Below the pieces are notes generated by a model. That model saw only the letters and a list, made by a program, of their open reading frames with translations. It was not told the origin of the DNA and did no database searches. DNA of 64,000 bases, taken from positions 28,083,501 to 28,147,500 of the forward strand of contig NC_061772.1 in assembly GCF_022458985.1 (NCBI RefSeq). The letters are read 5' to 3'. The DNA comes from Mugil cephalus (lineage: Eukaryota > Chordata > Actinopteri > Mugiliformes > Mugilidae). Numbering within the stretch: the first letter of the stretch is position 1; each line of letters starts with the position of its first letter. The position numbers were made by a program, and so were the translations under genes. Shown one piece after another: positions 51,101 through 63,189 of the stretch.

Positions 51101-54100
51101 CTTACGTGATCGGCTGCAGAATGAATTCGCCGAAATGCTCGGTGTCACATTTTTACACAAACTAGTGTCTAGTTATGAGGATAAATGAAGCAGAAAAGTT
51201 CATGTCCCCATATGAGGACGTATGGTCTCAGGAGGTTATAAGACCACGCCGCTGTTGTCATACCTTTTATTACCATTTTCAAAGCATTCCTTTGGGTTAT
51301 TTAGTTACAGCTTTAGTTATTTAAGTGTGTTTTACTGCTGAGTCTCACGTTGTTTTCATTATAATACTCGTGTGAGTAGATATTTTCTCAGAGCAGATCT
51401 CAGAACATGGGCGTTTTTCACTCTGCACAATAACAACAATGGGAGTTAATCAGATAAATTTAATAATGGTGCTCAGGTCAATCAGCCTCTGTCATTATCT
51501 GTTGTTATTCCACCTAAATAGTTTAATTGGAGCCCTCTATTACGGCTAATCAGAAGGTGCACAGATTTACAATAACTTTACAGTTTATTTGTGTTATCTG
51601 GAAATAAAAAGGATTTTTTAGGACCTTTTTAGGAATTTGTAAGGATTTAGTAAGTGGATTATTACAGGAACGACTCATAAAATAACTATTTTACTTTTTT
51701 AATGTCTAAAATCACAGGTCACAGGTACTTTCACTGGTTTCACTGTCGACCTTCTTCTTGTAATGAATATCAGACGTTATGATCTGTGAAGCTGTGTCTG
51801 TCCCAGTTTTCATCTTTTGTTGCCGCTCGGATCGTCTTCCACTGAATGACACATATATTTCCTGTTGATGTTCTTGTTTCCAGCACACGGTGAACTAAAA
51901 GAACTAAAACTGTCCCGTGTGTGTGTGTTTTTGTTTTGTTTTGTTGTGTTTTTGTGCAGGAAAGCCAATGAAGGCCTCCTCGCGCTCAGTCAGGAGGAAA
52001 CCATGCCCATCTCCATACGGCAGCTCGCCTACGGTACAGTTAGTCCGCACTACTACTGTTCACCCAGGATTAAATCAGGATCCTTAATAACCACTTATCT
52101 CTTCATTCTCTTTGATACTAGCACCTGTTTTTTAGCTGCTTTTTATCACAGAGTTGTAGCTCCTTTCATGCTTTGTATCCTCCTCACTAATGGACTAATT
52201 TCATAGATTTTTTTCTGTCTGAAGCCGGACAGAAAATCGATTGAATCAGAATTTTCTATTCAAGAACCTATTTTTTCCACCCACTTCTACATAATACGAG
52301 TCAGCTCTGTCTTTGCCAACGGTTTTTGGGGTCCCTACTTCATCTCTTCATTCAGACATCACGACACTTTCTCACAGAGCTCGTACTGATTCCAGTTTTC
52401 TGTTCCCGTCTCTTTTCAGTGTCCGGCCTCGGCTTTGGCTTCATGAGCGGCGCCTTCTCCGTGGTCAACATCCTGGCTGACTCTGTGGGGCCGGGCACCG
52501 TGGGGATCCGCGGAGATTCTCAGCACTACTTCCTGTCTTCAGGTACCCATGGGTTCTGGTTTTCATCACCAAAACAGCCGAGGCTTTCATTTTTTAGCGG
52601 TTTTACTCGTGATTTCCTGGCGCTGGCGTTTCGTCCAGAGGCATTCTGGGAAACGTAGTGAACTGGTAAATCTTTCTTCCAGCCTTCATGACGATGGCCA
52701 TCATCCTGCTGCACATGTTCTGGGGCGTCGTCTTCTTTGACGCCTGCGAGAAGAAGCGCTGGTGGGCCGTGGCCGCCGTCGTCACCTCTCACCTCGTCGT
52801 GTCCTGTCTGGTGAGTGTTTCTACTTCATCTAATTCTAATTCAACTACACAGATGAAGCTCACGGTTACCAAACACAGAAGGAATCTCTGTTTATGAGAG
52901 AAGTAAAGTGTAGTTTAATCCTCAAGATTCAGAATTGACTTAATCCAGCAAAAATTTGACAAAAAACTATGTTTATCATCTAGTTTTGTTTTCCCCTCAT
53001 ATCTAACTTGTTATTCATTCATAATCACGTCAGCACTGTATTAAATGTTATTTTTTTGGCTCAATAGTCCTTTTATCTTTGAATATACTACTCATTTTCA
53101 TCTAAAAGTAAGAGTATAAATTGATCCAAATTTGATCTACGGAGCAACATAAAACATTTTCTATGATCCATGGATTCATAATTCTTTTTTAGAGACTTTC
53201 AGAATTTACTAAAATGATGAAAAATTCTTTTGTTGTGTTTAAAATATGTGTCCATGAGGATATCATGAAGCCTTGTCCCCATAAAAACCAGGAAAATGGA
53301 CTTTTTACACATTTGCACATTTGACCCAAACAGAATATAAGAGTTAAACCTCTGCAAAGAATCTACGTCATACATTGTGAACGTTCAGCATTTATAGTTG
53401 TGCACTGTTGCATCAGTAACTACCCGGCTTCTGGAGATGGAGTTGAGGTGTGACGGTGCTCCTACGTCATATATTGGATCTCCACTGCATGTGGATTAAT
53501 CTCGTTGCACAGTCTCACAAGTTTTGTTGTGCTAACCTAGTTTAGCAAAACTTCTAATGAGAGGATTCAGGAAATGACCTTCCTGCAGATGTTTCACAAT
53601 AAGAGCATTATTAAGAAATGGATAAGTATGTATGCCCACTGAAAGGGTACGGGCCTCATAATATGAAAGATCGTGATACATTATTAACAGCGTCCTGCAG
53701 AAACTTTGAATAATGAGCGAGATCTCTTAATAAAATACAGTAAATCACTCTTATGAAACAGATGTAATTAGAGAAAAGTCCTGTTACCCTCTGTAGTTTA
53801 GGTAGATAAAGGTCTCGGTCACATTTGAGTAAAATAATCCTATTTCTATAAATGTCGTATGATCTTTTTCAAAAGTTTTATTTTCAGGGACCCCTTGTAA
53901 TTAAACCACGGACCACCAGGGGTGGTGAAATCTAAAAGACAGACCACACGAGACAGAGATGTATAAAAAATATTCAAAAGTTTTAATTGTAGAAAAAAAA
54001 TACACATTTAATCCCAGTTTGCCACGTGGTGTTGGGCTCTGTTTTGGTTTTATTAGGTTATTGTTTTTAGCCGTTGTTAGCGCGACGTAGAATAGAACAG

Positions 54101-54609
54101 AAAAACGTGAGCTTGTAGTTCCCATATAACAGATGGAAAACTTAAATTAAACTGTAACATCATTTCAACGTATATATGTGGTAAAATATTGTCTGTACGA
54201 CTAATTTAATGCAACAAAAATTAATCAGAAGAACTAATAAACAGAATATGACAGGAGCTTCTAATTCTTGTTTACACATGAGGCGGCCATCTTGGAAACT
54301 CAAGGAATGCACCGTTAGACTAACAATCAGTCAGAGTGTCAGAGATGAAATGAGGCAGGAGAGAATCAAAACCACACGGACGCCATCGTTTTTGTGTTGA
54401 CTTGTGCGTCTCGTCTCGTCTCGTCTCGTCTCGTCCTGCAGACGTTCCAGAACCCGGAGTACGTTGCCAGTCTGGTCCCCACCTACGTCATCCTCTTCCT
54501 CATGGGCGTCTGGGCCTTCTACTCGGCCGGCGGCTCGCTCAGGAACCTCAAACTCTGCCTCACCTGCAAAGACAAGGACTTCCTGCTGGCCAACCACCGG
54601 CCCAGATAA
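48193..54609 (+). CDS. aph1b: Gamma-secretase subunit APH-1B, complete, 6 exons
   Basis: Seven-pass membrane scaffold of the gamma-secretase complex (with presenilin, nicastrin and PEN-2), which cleaves Notch, APP and other type I stubs within the membrane. Exons: 48193-48305, 50279-50449, 51960-52033, 52420-52542, 52683-52810, 54442-54609; they total 777 bp, 258 residues (human APH1B has 257). The protein opens MTAAVFFGCTFIAFGPAIAL (TM1). The conserved GxxxGxxxG motif of TM4 is at G122, G126 and G130, and the two conserved intramembrane histidines are H171 (ILLHMFWG) and H197 (SHLVVS). The C-terminus ends LCLTCKDKDFLLANHRPR. Residue numbers match the human protein without gaps. The 5' end is CpG-rich. 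Nothing suggests loss of function. The APH1B rather than APH1A call rests on the LLAYVSGLGFG and FFDACEKK segments, from memory. Confidence 0.96.
49285..49425. repeat. Dispersed fish repeat fragment (TTTCACCGCTCRTCC...AGCTTCTTCAG)
   Basis: Contains GAAGATGTTTCACCGCTCGT and AGTAGCTTCTTCAGTTCT. A related fragment at 63525-63640 has GGACATTTCAACCATTCATC followed by CAAGCAGCTTCTTTAATT. This motif is very common in teleost repeats. I cannot name the parent element. Confidence 0.45.
50723..51240. mobile_element. piggyBac-like MITE, copy A, with 12-bp perfect terminal inverted repeats
   Basis: Lies in aph1b intron 2. The left end is TTAA-CCTCCTGAGACC and the right GGTCTCAGGAGG-TTAT, so the arms are perfect and the flanks resemble the TTAA target of piggyBac transposons. 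About 510 bp, no open frame. Confidence 0.75.
54408..54435. repeat. (TCTCG)n pentamer run forming the pyrimidine tract of aph1b exon 6
   Basis: Five to six TCTCG units directly before CCTGCAG. Length changes here would alter the splice acceptor tract of the last exon. Confidence 0.9.
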
Positions 54610-54626
54610 CGCAGCACGGCCCCTCA

Positions 54627-54687
54627 CCTCCTCCTCCTCCTGCTCCTCCTCCTCCTCCTCCTCCTCCTCCTCCTCCTCCTCCTCTTA
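54627..54687. repeat. (CTC)n tract in aph1b 3' UTR
   Basis: About 18 CTC units starting 20 bases after the aph1b stop. They produce a Ser/Pro-rich shadow open frame. Confidence 0.95.
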
Positions 54688-54783
54688 GCGCTGCAGGACT
54701 CTATCCAAAGACCACCAGAGTTCACACACTGAAGACGGAGCGTTGCCTTGTGTCAATCTGCTGTCCCACCATCTTAGGAAAAA

Positions 54784-54789
54784 AATAAA
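54784..54789 (+). terminator. aph1b: Proximal poly(A) signal for aph1b
   Basis: AATAAA 175 bases after the stop. A second AATAAA at 55557-55562 would give a ~950-base 3' UTR; its flanking GT-rich sequence (TTCAGTTTGTGGTTGTAG) makes it the stronger candidate. Confidence 0.5.
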
Positions 54790-55562
54790 TACTGAAGGGA
54801 CAAAGATGGAGATTATTTAGATTCATCTCAGCTCAGAAATATGTTTCTGTTAAAACAAAAACAACAACAACATATCTGTTTGGCTCATAGTGTTTTTCCT
54901 GATGCTCTTAAAGGCACATGAACAAACATACAGAAGGTATTTCTAGAGGCAGCACTCCTTCCTCCTTTCCACATTTTTAGCTTTTCTGTTGATTTATGGT
55001 TAATATACCAGTGTATATAATTATGATTTCTTTTTTTTTTTAATTAGCTCGATATTTACCATCTTCAGTCTGACCCAGATTCACAGAAGCAGAGCAGAGA
55101 GCTGGTGTTTATTTATTTCAGCCCAGTTATCTTGGACATGTGAGTTAAATTAAACAATCTTTTTTATGTTTGTGGTTTTTATCGTCCTCTGAGAAGGACT
55201 CACAGTAAAACCAGACTGTAGAGAAATCACTGATAAACGCCACAAACATAACGAGCTGTAGGAGGTGATACAGACTCTCTGCTTCCTCACGGATTAGCTC
55301 ATGTTTTATAGTCAGTGATCTTTTTTTTTTTTCCTTCGTTGCCTTTATTGTGTTTTAGTTTTTACCGTGTGCAGACGTCAGATGTGTCCTTGCGATGAAT
55401 GTTTTTCCTTTTTGCACCTAATTCTTGTACAGTTTGTATAGACGACAGGCCGCGCTGGATGTTAGCCAGTCCTGCTCTGTGCTGGTACTTTATTCCACAA
55501 CATGATTCAGGCTCAAGGTTCGGTTAATTAGGACGCTAAAAGTCAACCAGCTCTGCAATAAA

Positions 55563-57780
55563 ATGACTATGATGTTCAGTTTGTGGTTGTAGTTTGTGGT
55601 GCTGGTGAACTGTGCTGCAGTATAAAAAGAGCAGTGAACAAAACAGTAGAAATACATGTCAGTGTAATATGGTTTTTAAACAATAAATTTAAACAATAAT
55701 TCTTCAAAACCACATTAACAGAATAATTGTTGAAGCTGTTGCGCTCTGGGGAAACGAACATTTACTCTCCAATTTCATCTCAAACTGATTGTTTTCAACT
55801 TAAATTTTATACAATTCTGCTGCATCACAAACATCCACTCGTGATGAAGTTTAAAAACGTTGTTGATTTGTTTCGTCAGGTCCCAGTTTCAAGTTGTACA
55901 GCAATTAAGTTCATGACGAAAACGAATAAACCAACGACATTCCCATCAGAATCTGCTGCGGTTTGTGGTTATTACTGATTAACTGACGCTAGGATGAACA
56001 CACCTGATCAGACCTGGAGCTAACGAGCTAACGAGCATCGGCCTGAGGGAGGCTCGTTAGCTCGTTAGCTCGTTAGCTGAACAAGAACAAGGACTTTAAT
56101 CGTCATTGCACACAAGTTACAATGAAATTTAGCTTAAGGGTAAATATGCTAAAGTTACATAAACATAAAATCGATGAAGTCTTTGTGTCTGTGAAATGTA
56201 CAGTATAAATATTATTTATACGTTTATTTATGAGTAAATTGGGAACTGAAGGACACGTTTACTCTCCATGACCTCAATTTAATTTAAAACCAGTTATTTT
56301 TAAGGGGAAATGAAGCACTCAGTCAAGTAAACATCATTTGTATTTGTATACATAAGTATAAAAGGAGAAAATACTGTGGCCGCTTTATTTTTTTACATTT
56401 TTTTTTTAGCATGGACACCGCCATTTTGCCATAACGTGGCCTGTGACATCACTGAGTTTGTTGGCTCCATCAGCGATAGTTGATGATAATTTTGGATATC
56501 TCTTTTTATCTCTCCATAAATCACAAAATAATGTCAACAGCCTCCCTCCCCCCCAAAAAACAAAACTATTTTTGCCAAGTGAAATGTTCTACAAACCAGA
56601 CGTCTCCACTTTTATCTGAGATGAGTCTGACTTCTCTTCTCCATCTGTCTTTTCTTTGACTTTTGTTGCTAATTTGAGACGTAGTTTTCTTCTTAGAGAA
56701 AACTTCACAGCATTTTTAAATGTCCCTCACAGATAAATACAGACTGGCAGAATATCTGGTCACATGACACTTTTGAACCAATCATGTTGTCAGAAATTGA
56801 CAACACAATTGACCAACCAATGAGAGTTAAGCTTCCGATCGGCCTTTCTACTTTCATTATTTGTTGTTAAGACAAAGGATACGACCATATTTGGACCAGA
56901 CTTCTGCAGGAGATAAAGAGCTTCACAACAGTTCCTCATATACCAGATAGAGACGAAGCCAATTTAGAAGTAAATTAGAGACACAACACAGACACAAAGT
57001 GTAGTGAAATGAACACATGAATGTGCATTTTGACAGCTTATTTTAGACTAGTTGATAGAAGACATGTTAATGAAGCAAAATGGCAAAAAATCTCAAAATT
57101 GATCAGTGGGTGAAAAAAAATTGTTTTGCCCTAAAACTAATAAAACAACAACATTCCCATCAGGATTTGTGCTTATCACTGATTAGCCAAGGTTAGTTAG
57201 CATGTTAGCGTGTTAAACACATACAGCTGCAGACTCTGGACCTGGTAGAGACATAAACCATCCTGAGGGACGTGATCATAACTGGTGAGTAAACTTGTAT
57301 GAATCCAGATCATCTGGTGGTCTGGGCTCCTTGTGACCAAGTTCTTTCATCTTTTGTACATGTTTTTTGGTTAATTAACTAATAAATACATCTTATTTAA
57401 CCAGGGAGCTGCCTCATTCTAATATTTCCATCATCAGTTCCTTTAACAGCTGTTCACTATTAAATGTTACCGATATCGTGATGAATGCTTGTTAAATGTG
57501 GCCGTCAGATAAAACCACTGAAGTTGCAATCACAATATATCTATATTTCTTTAATTAAAATCACACGTGATGATTTTCTTTTGGTAACGCTCCCTCCTCT
57601 AGAACACACGTTTCTGTGTTCTGAGAAGAAGGAATGAAATGGACACGTCGAGCAGGAGCTTAATCCAGTCGTGTTCGTCTTGAAGTAGAAGTCAGAGAGC
57701 GTGACGCTGGAATCACGTCGACTTATTACAAACAATAGGTCATTTCATGGGAGCTTTAATGAAGAGTCTGCAGCACACGG
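55563..57780. other. Gene-free intergenic DNA
   Basis: No gene recognised. Contains a perfect long hairpin (56017-56071), a short retroposon-like tail (about 56085-56135, TTTAATCGTCATTGCACAC then ACAATGAAATTT) and AT-rich unique sequence. Confidence 0.6.
56017..56071. repeat. Perfect 20-bp inverted repeat (hairpin)
   Basis: Arms 56017-56036 and 56052-56071 are exact reverse complements built from AGCTAACG units, separated by a 15-base loop. The right arm continues with one more CGTTAGCT unit. Confidence 0.95.
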
Positions 57781-57794
57781 AGCAGGAGTCAGGT

Positions 57795-59602
57795 CTGCAG
57801 GTCTCCAGGTCTCCTTCCATGTCTCCATGTCTCCACGTCTCCAGGTCTCCAGGTCTCCATGTTTCCAGGTCTCCAGGTCTCCTTCCATGTCTCTAGGTCT
57901 CCAGGTCTCCTTCCATGTCTCTAGGTCTCCACGTCTCCAGGCCTCCAGGCCTCCATGCCTCCATGTCTCCATGCCTCCATGTCTCCATGTCTCCATGTCT
58001 CCACGTCTCTAGGTCTCCAGGTCTCTTTCCATGTCTCCACGTCTCCAACTCTCCATGTCTCCAGGTCTCTATGTCTCCAGGTCTCCAGACCTTCAGGTCT
58101 CCAGGCCTTCAGGTCTTCAAGTCTCCACGTCTCCAGGTCTCCTGGTCTCCACATCTCCACGTCACCACGTCTCCATGTCTCCACGTCTCTAGGTTTCCAC
58201 GTCTCCACGTCTCCATGTCTCCAGGTTTCCTGGTCTCCACGTCTCTAGGTCTCTCTCCATGTCTCCAGGTCTCCATGTTGCCCAGGCCTCCATGTCTCCA
58301 TGTCTCCATGTCCGTGTCTCTATGTCTCTAGGTCTCCAGGTTCCTTCCATGTCTCCATGTCTCATGTTCTCAGGTCTCCAGGTCTCATGTTTCCAGGTCT
58401 CCAGGTCTCTATGTCATCTAGGTTCCAGGTCTCCTTCCATGGTCTCTAGGTCTCCAGTCTCAGGCCTCCATGGCCTCCAGCCTCCATGTCCTCCATGTCT
58501 CCATGTCATCCACGTCTCTAGGTCTCCAGGTCTCTTTCCATGTCTCACGTCTCACAATCTCCATGTCTCCAGGTCTCTATGTCTCCAGGTCTCAGACCTT
58601 CAGGTCTCCAGGCCTTTCAGGTCTTCAAAGTTCCACGTTCTCATGTCTCCAGGTCTCCAGGTCTCCTGTTCTCCACATCTCCACGTCACCACGTTCACAT
58701 CGTCTCCATTTCTCTAGGTTTCCACGTCTCCACGTCTCCATGTCTCCACGTCTCTAGGTCTCCAGGTTTCCTGGTCTCCACGTCTCCAGGTTTCCTGGTC
58801 TCCACGTCTCTAGGTCTCTCTTCATGTCTCCAGGTCTCTATGTCTCCATGTCTCCATGTCTCCAGGTCTCCAGGTCTCCATGTTTCCAGGTCTCCAGGTC
58901 TCTATGTCTCTAGGTCTCCAGGTCTCCTTCCATGTCTCCAGGTCTCCAGGTCTCCAGGTCTCCAGGTCTCCAGGTCTCCATGTTTCCAGGTCTCCAGGTC
59001 TCTATGTCTCTAGGTCTCTAGGTCTCCAGGTCTCCTTCCATGTCTCTAGGTCTCCACGTCTCCAGGCCTCCAGGCCTCCATGCCTCCATGTCTCCATGTC
59101 TCCATGTCTCCACGTCTCTAGGTCTCCAGGTCTCTTTCCATGTCTCCACGTCTCCAACTCTCCATGTCTCCAGGTCTCTATGTCTCCAGGTCTCCAGACC
59201 TTCAGGTCTCCAGGCCTTCAGGTCTTCAAGTCTCCACGTCTCCATGTCTCCAGGTCTCCAGGTCTCCTGGTCTCCACATCTCCACGTCACCACGTCTCCA
59301 TGTCTCCACGTCTCTAGGTTTCCACGTCTCCACGTCTCCATGTCTCCATGTCTCCACGTCTCTAGGTCTCCAGGTTTCCTGGTCTCCACGTCTCTAGGTC
59401 TCTCTCCATGTCTCCAGGTCTCTATGTCTCCATGTCTCCATGTCTCCAGGCCTCCATGTCTCCATGTCTCCATGTCTCCAGGCCTCCATGTCTCTAGGTC
59501 TCCATGTCTCCAGGTCTCATGTCTCCATGTCTCCATGTCTCCATGTCTCCAAGTCTCCAGGTCTCCATGTCTCCATGTCTCCATGTCTCCATGTCTCCAG
59601 GA
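57795..59602. repeat. 8-bp minisatellite array (CTCCAYGT / CTCCAGGT)n, 1.8 kb
   Basis: Almost the whole stretch is 8-bp units CTCCATGT, CTCCACGT or CTCCAGGT. Eight is not a multiple of three, so every frame reads the same 8-residue cycle (e.g. MSPCLHVS on plus, ETWRHGDL on minus). This explains long open frames on both strands. Higher-order copies containing CAGACCTTCAGGTCTCCAGG lie at about 57920-58310, 58440-58830 and 59040-59430. Confidence 0.97.
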
Positions 59603-59967
59603 CGCTGCATGGTCCTGCTTCTGTTGAAGTGTTAATAGACTCATAACAAGTGGACAAAGAGGACACAATGAAACAGAAATATTATACGTGTGCATTCGTT
59701 TAATCAAGAACATTTATCTGTAAGTTGCACTAACATCAACTAAATGTTTGTAGTAACTTCTGATCAGTCGGAGGAATTTGATCCTCAGAACAGAACCAGT
59801 TCAGTTCTGAGATGTTGGTGTTTTTTCTCTCATCAGCTGATGCTACAACATTTCTACTGGATTAAAGTCAGAACTTTGACTTGTTCCTAAACATTCGTCT
59901 GGTTCTTCTTTAACCGTTCTTTCAGAACCACTGGTGTTTTGGGGCTTGTTGTCTTGATGCATGACCT

Positions 59968-60028
59968 AGTTTCCTTCCTTCCTTCCTTCCTTCCTTCCTT
60001 CCTTCCTTCCTTCCTTCCTTCCTTCCTT
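59968..60028. repeat. (TTCC)n microsatellite
   Basis: About 14 pure TTCC units. Confidence 0.97.
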
Positions 60029-61930
60029 TTTCCATTTGTTCTCTTTTAGAGTTCACTGGTAGAATTCATTGAGTCCATCAGTGACGACCAGATGCATCGG
60101 ACCAGGATCCAACCAGGACACTAGCGCCCCCATGTTTCATGGAGGGATGAGGTTCTGATGCCTCTCATCTAAACCAAACTGACTGGAAACACCTTTAAAC
60201 AGATGGAGAAGCCCACAGATGTAATATCTCTGTTCACATGTTTGATAATAAGTTCTCTTTGTCTACTTTCAGAGATTATGTGACAATCTGATGCATTTTT
60301 ATGTAGAAATGTAGAAATTTATGGAAAGTGTGGAAACTGTAAGCGTTGAGATGAATCTTTCAAAGGATGCTTCAATGTTCTGGTTGCAAAGATAAGGTAC
60401 AAAGAAATGAGAAATCAGTTAAAGCTTCCCTCCATCCTGTCCTCTGGACTCCTCTTCAGCTCCCGTTTCCATTTATGAAAGCAGACACCTCCTCACATAA
60501 AGCCCGGTGGTCTCTCAGGGCTTCAGTCCCTCAAAGGCTTTTCACCCAGACAGACAGACAGACACAGGAAGTGTTTCCCCTGCAGAAGAACAGGACTTTC
60601 AAATGCAAATACAAGTCCGTGGGTCACCACAGCAGCATTAGAGTTGTGTTTCCTGACGGGGTTTAAAGGGTCATGTGCTCATGGGTTCAGGTCAGGTCTG
60701 AACAGAAACCAGAGGAGGAGGAGTCTGTGAATTTTTAAATAATGACTCAACGACATAACCTTTGTTAGCCTTAAATGAAAAAATGTTGATGCTTTGTTGA
60801 GTCCAAAATCACAACCTTCAAAATCGTTTTATTTCTACAACTGTTCATAAAGTTTATCCTGCATTTATTCAGATATAGACTGAACTCATCTCTGAGTAAA
60901 TCAAAAATAATAAGAATAGAACAAATGTGTACATGTGCTATTTCCTGAAGAACAGCTAAACAGAGACTTGAATCTAGAGTCTATTAGAGCCTTGTCAACA
61001 GTTAACAAATGACCACAGCTTATTTATCTTAGCCACGCTTAGCAAACTGGCCTTTCTTCCCTCTCTAGTGTCTTATAACATCACAGGGAAAACTATAAAA
61101 GTGTCAGACACTATGTGCATTTAATTGACAGTAACTAAGCCGACTCATTATCGAGAGCTAATACTTTAACTACCGGCTTATTCGTGTTCTATTAGCCTCC
61201 TAGCTAATATTACAAGTTGAAGTGTGATAGACTAGACTTGTTTTGTGGTAAATTCAGTGATTTCCTTGCCTAGATCACCTTGTGACAAATTTATTTTAAC
61301 CTCGTTTACTAAATAAAAGTTACAGATACTGTCATGACAATGAACAGGAGCCCTGAAGAACAAAGCAACGAACGCAGGGCAAGTAAAGTAATAACAGGTA
61401 CGAGACAAGGCAAGTAAACCCTTTTTTTTACCACCGTGTGGAAATTTTCAGCGTTACACAGAGTAATAAAAAGTAATTTAAAAAAAACAGTGAATAAGTG
61501 CAAACATTAAAAAATGAAATATATAATAAATCGTAGGTATCCATGTAACATATATCACTTGTTGCACTGAAAAACTTTTAAAGCTGAGACAGTTTTAGAC
61601 TTTGTTAATTATAATTATTATTAAATTAATATATATATATATTAACAAATAAAAATTGTCCACTGGGACACAAATAACACCCAAAACAAGTCTTCCTGTC
61701 TCATCTCCATTCATCTCCTCTGGGCTTTGGAGACTGCTGACCACAAGGTGGCGCTGTTCTTGTGTCTCCTGTTCAATTAAAACAAACTCAGGTGTCTTAA
61801 ACAGAACATTAAATAATAAAATAAAATAAAACACTAATATTTCATCGTTGCTTGGAGGTTCTCTATTACTCGTGGGGGATGGAGTCTATGGATCATGCAT
61901 ATGGATGAGGGGGTGAGGGAGGAGCTGCTC
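60029..61930. other. Gene-free intergenic DNA upstream of the last gene
   Basis: Unique and AT-rich; nothing recognisable as a gene. Open frames here are short and lack splice context. Confidence 0.55.
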
Positions 61931-61934
61931 TACG

Positions 61935-62127
61935 CCCCGCCCACCCGAGCACCCACCTGTGCATATTTTATGCTAATGAGCAGGTGCAGCGGTTCTTGAG
62001 GCGCGCGGCCGGCCGCTCGGGGATGAGCCGGATGGAGCAGCGCAGGGAGCAGCGGGAGTCCAGCCGGAGGGTTTTCACCAGGTGATGCTGTCCAGACCCG
62101 AGCGACCAGCGGATCCGTGAAACACGA
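61935..62127 (+). promoter_or_regulatory. CpG-rich promoter and 5' UTR of an unidentified gene
   Basis: GC-rich stretch with CCCCGCCC (GC box, 61935-61942), CACCTG (61954-61959) and CAGGTG (61981-61986) E-boxes placed symmetrically around TATTTTATGCTAATGAG. The latter offers a TATA-like and a POU-like (ATGCTAAT) site. A 20-codon upstream frame starts at ATG 62023 and stops at 62083-62085. Confidence 0.45.
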
Positions 62128-63189
62128 ATGGATCCCTATTTCAGACGGAGCTGGAGAAGGCTGTTTCACTTATTACCTGTCTATTTTATCCTAATTTATC
62201 AAGGTGAGGCACGACACAGACACACGCTGCTGCTGCAGATGATGATGATGGTGAAGATGAAGAGATGCAGTTCAATTTCTATTTTTATTTTATTTATTTA
62301 TTTTTATCCTTATTATCCTTATTTATATTGATTTGCGCAACTTGCTACCGCCCTAAATGTCGTTACGTTCGTTCACAGATAATGACAATAAATGATTCTT
62401 GATTCTTAAACTGCTTAGAATAAACTCCACATTAGTCTTTCGTGCACTTTAAGCTCTTCTTACTTTACTATTTTTTTTTTAATTCAATTTAATCGATCTT
62501 CTTCTTAAACCCATTTCTATTAACTCTCTCTCTATTTATTGTTCATATATATATTTTTTTTATTTTCAGCGCATCTTTCCTGGAGTGTTGAGAGAGTGAA
62601 CGTTTCGAACTCGGATGAATTTAATAAGTGAGTTATATACATATATATCTATATATTTACCATTTTAATAAGGATGTATTGTTTAATGATTTCAAGTTAT
62701 TTGTCTTAATTAATACTTGCAAATGTAATAATTTTTTACATTTTATATGTTTGATTTCCTCTTGTATCTTAATCAATTTAAATAAATTATATTTGAAGTT
62801 ATTTTTATAATGGGATGACTGGAGGATTTGTCCATGAGTATTTATCTTAAACTTTTTTATAAGCAAAATTCACAAATAAGATATTTTAAATTGTCCAAAA
62901 AAAATTGATTGATGAAGAAACCACATCCAAACTGATGAACAGCTGCAGCCTAAGAGGAGCAGACACTTGTTATTTGTTGTATTTGTTACGTGGTTGGGTT
63001 CTGGGTGGTGGTGGTGGTGGTGGTGGTGGTGGTGGGGTTTGGGTTTGTGGTGTCAGGAGGGGATGGTTGGGGGGGATAAAAAAAAAGCTGCAGAGGGGAA
63101 CAAACCTCTCCTTGTTCTTTGTGTCCCAGCAGCGGGAGCAGCAGGATAAAGCAGCAGAAATGGGATACCGCTTCCCAGGGAGGGCAGGT
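62128..63189 (+). CDS. N-terminal exons of an unidentified secreted or membrane protein (partial)
   Basis: Not recognised. Exon 1 (62128-62203) begins MDPYFRRSWRR followed by a hydrophobic stretch LFHLLPVYFILIY, a good signal peptide or anchor, and ends in phase 1 before GTGAGG. Exon 2 (62570-62627) starts after TTTTCAG and reads AHLSWSVERVNVSNSDEFN, with one sequon (NVS), ending in phase 2 before GTGAGT. A possible exon 3 (63130 or 63133 to 63187) opens after CCCAG or CCCAGCAG, a NAGNAG acceptor. It continues in phase as GSSRIKQQKWDTASQGGQ before GTAGGC. Further exons would lie beyond the window. The CpG-rich promoter just upstream supports a real gene; exon 3 is weaker than exons 1 and 2. 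Confidence 0.45.
63005..63036. repeat. (GGT)n microsatellite
   Basis: About ten GGT units, about 95 bases before the candidate exon 3 of the last gene. Confidence 0.95.

Noticed and set aside
57701-59713. Long open frames on both strands (up to 231 codons) reading MSPCLHVS... or ETWRHGDL... cycles
   Set aside because: They are arithmetic products of an 8-bp repeat without stops in any frame. There is no start context, splice structure or protein family.
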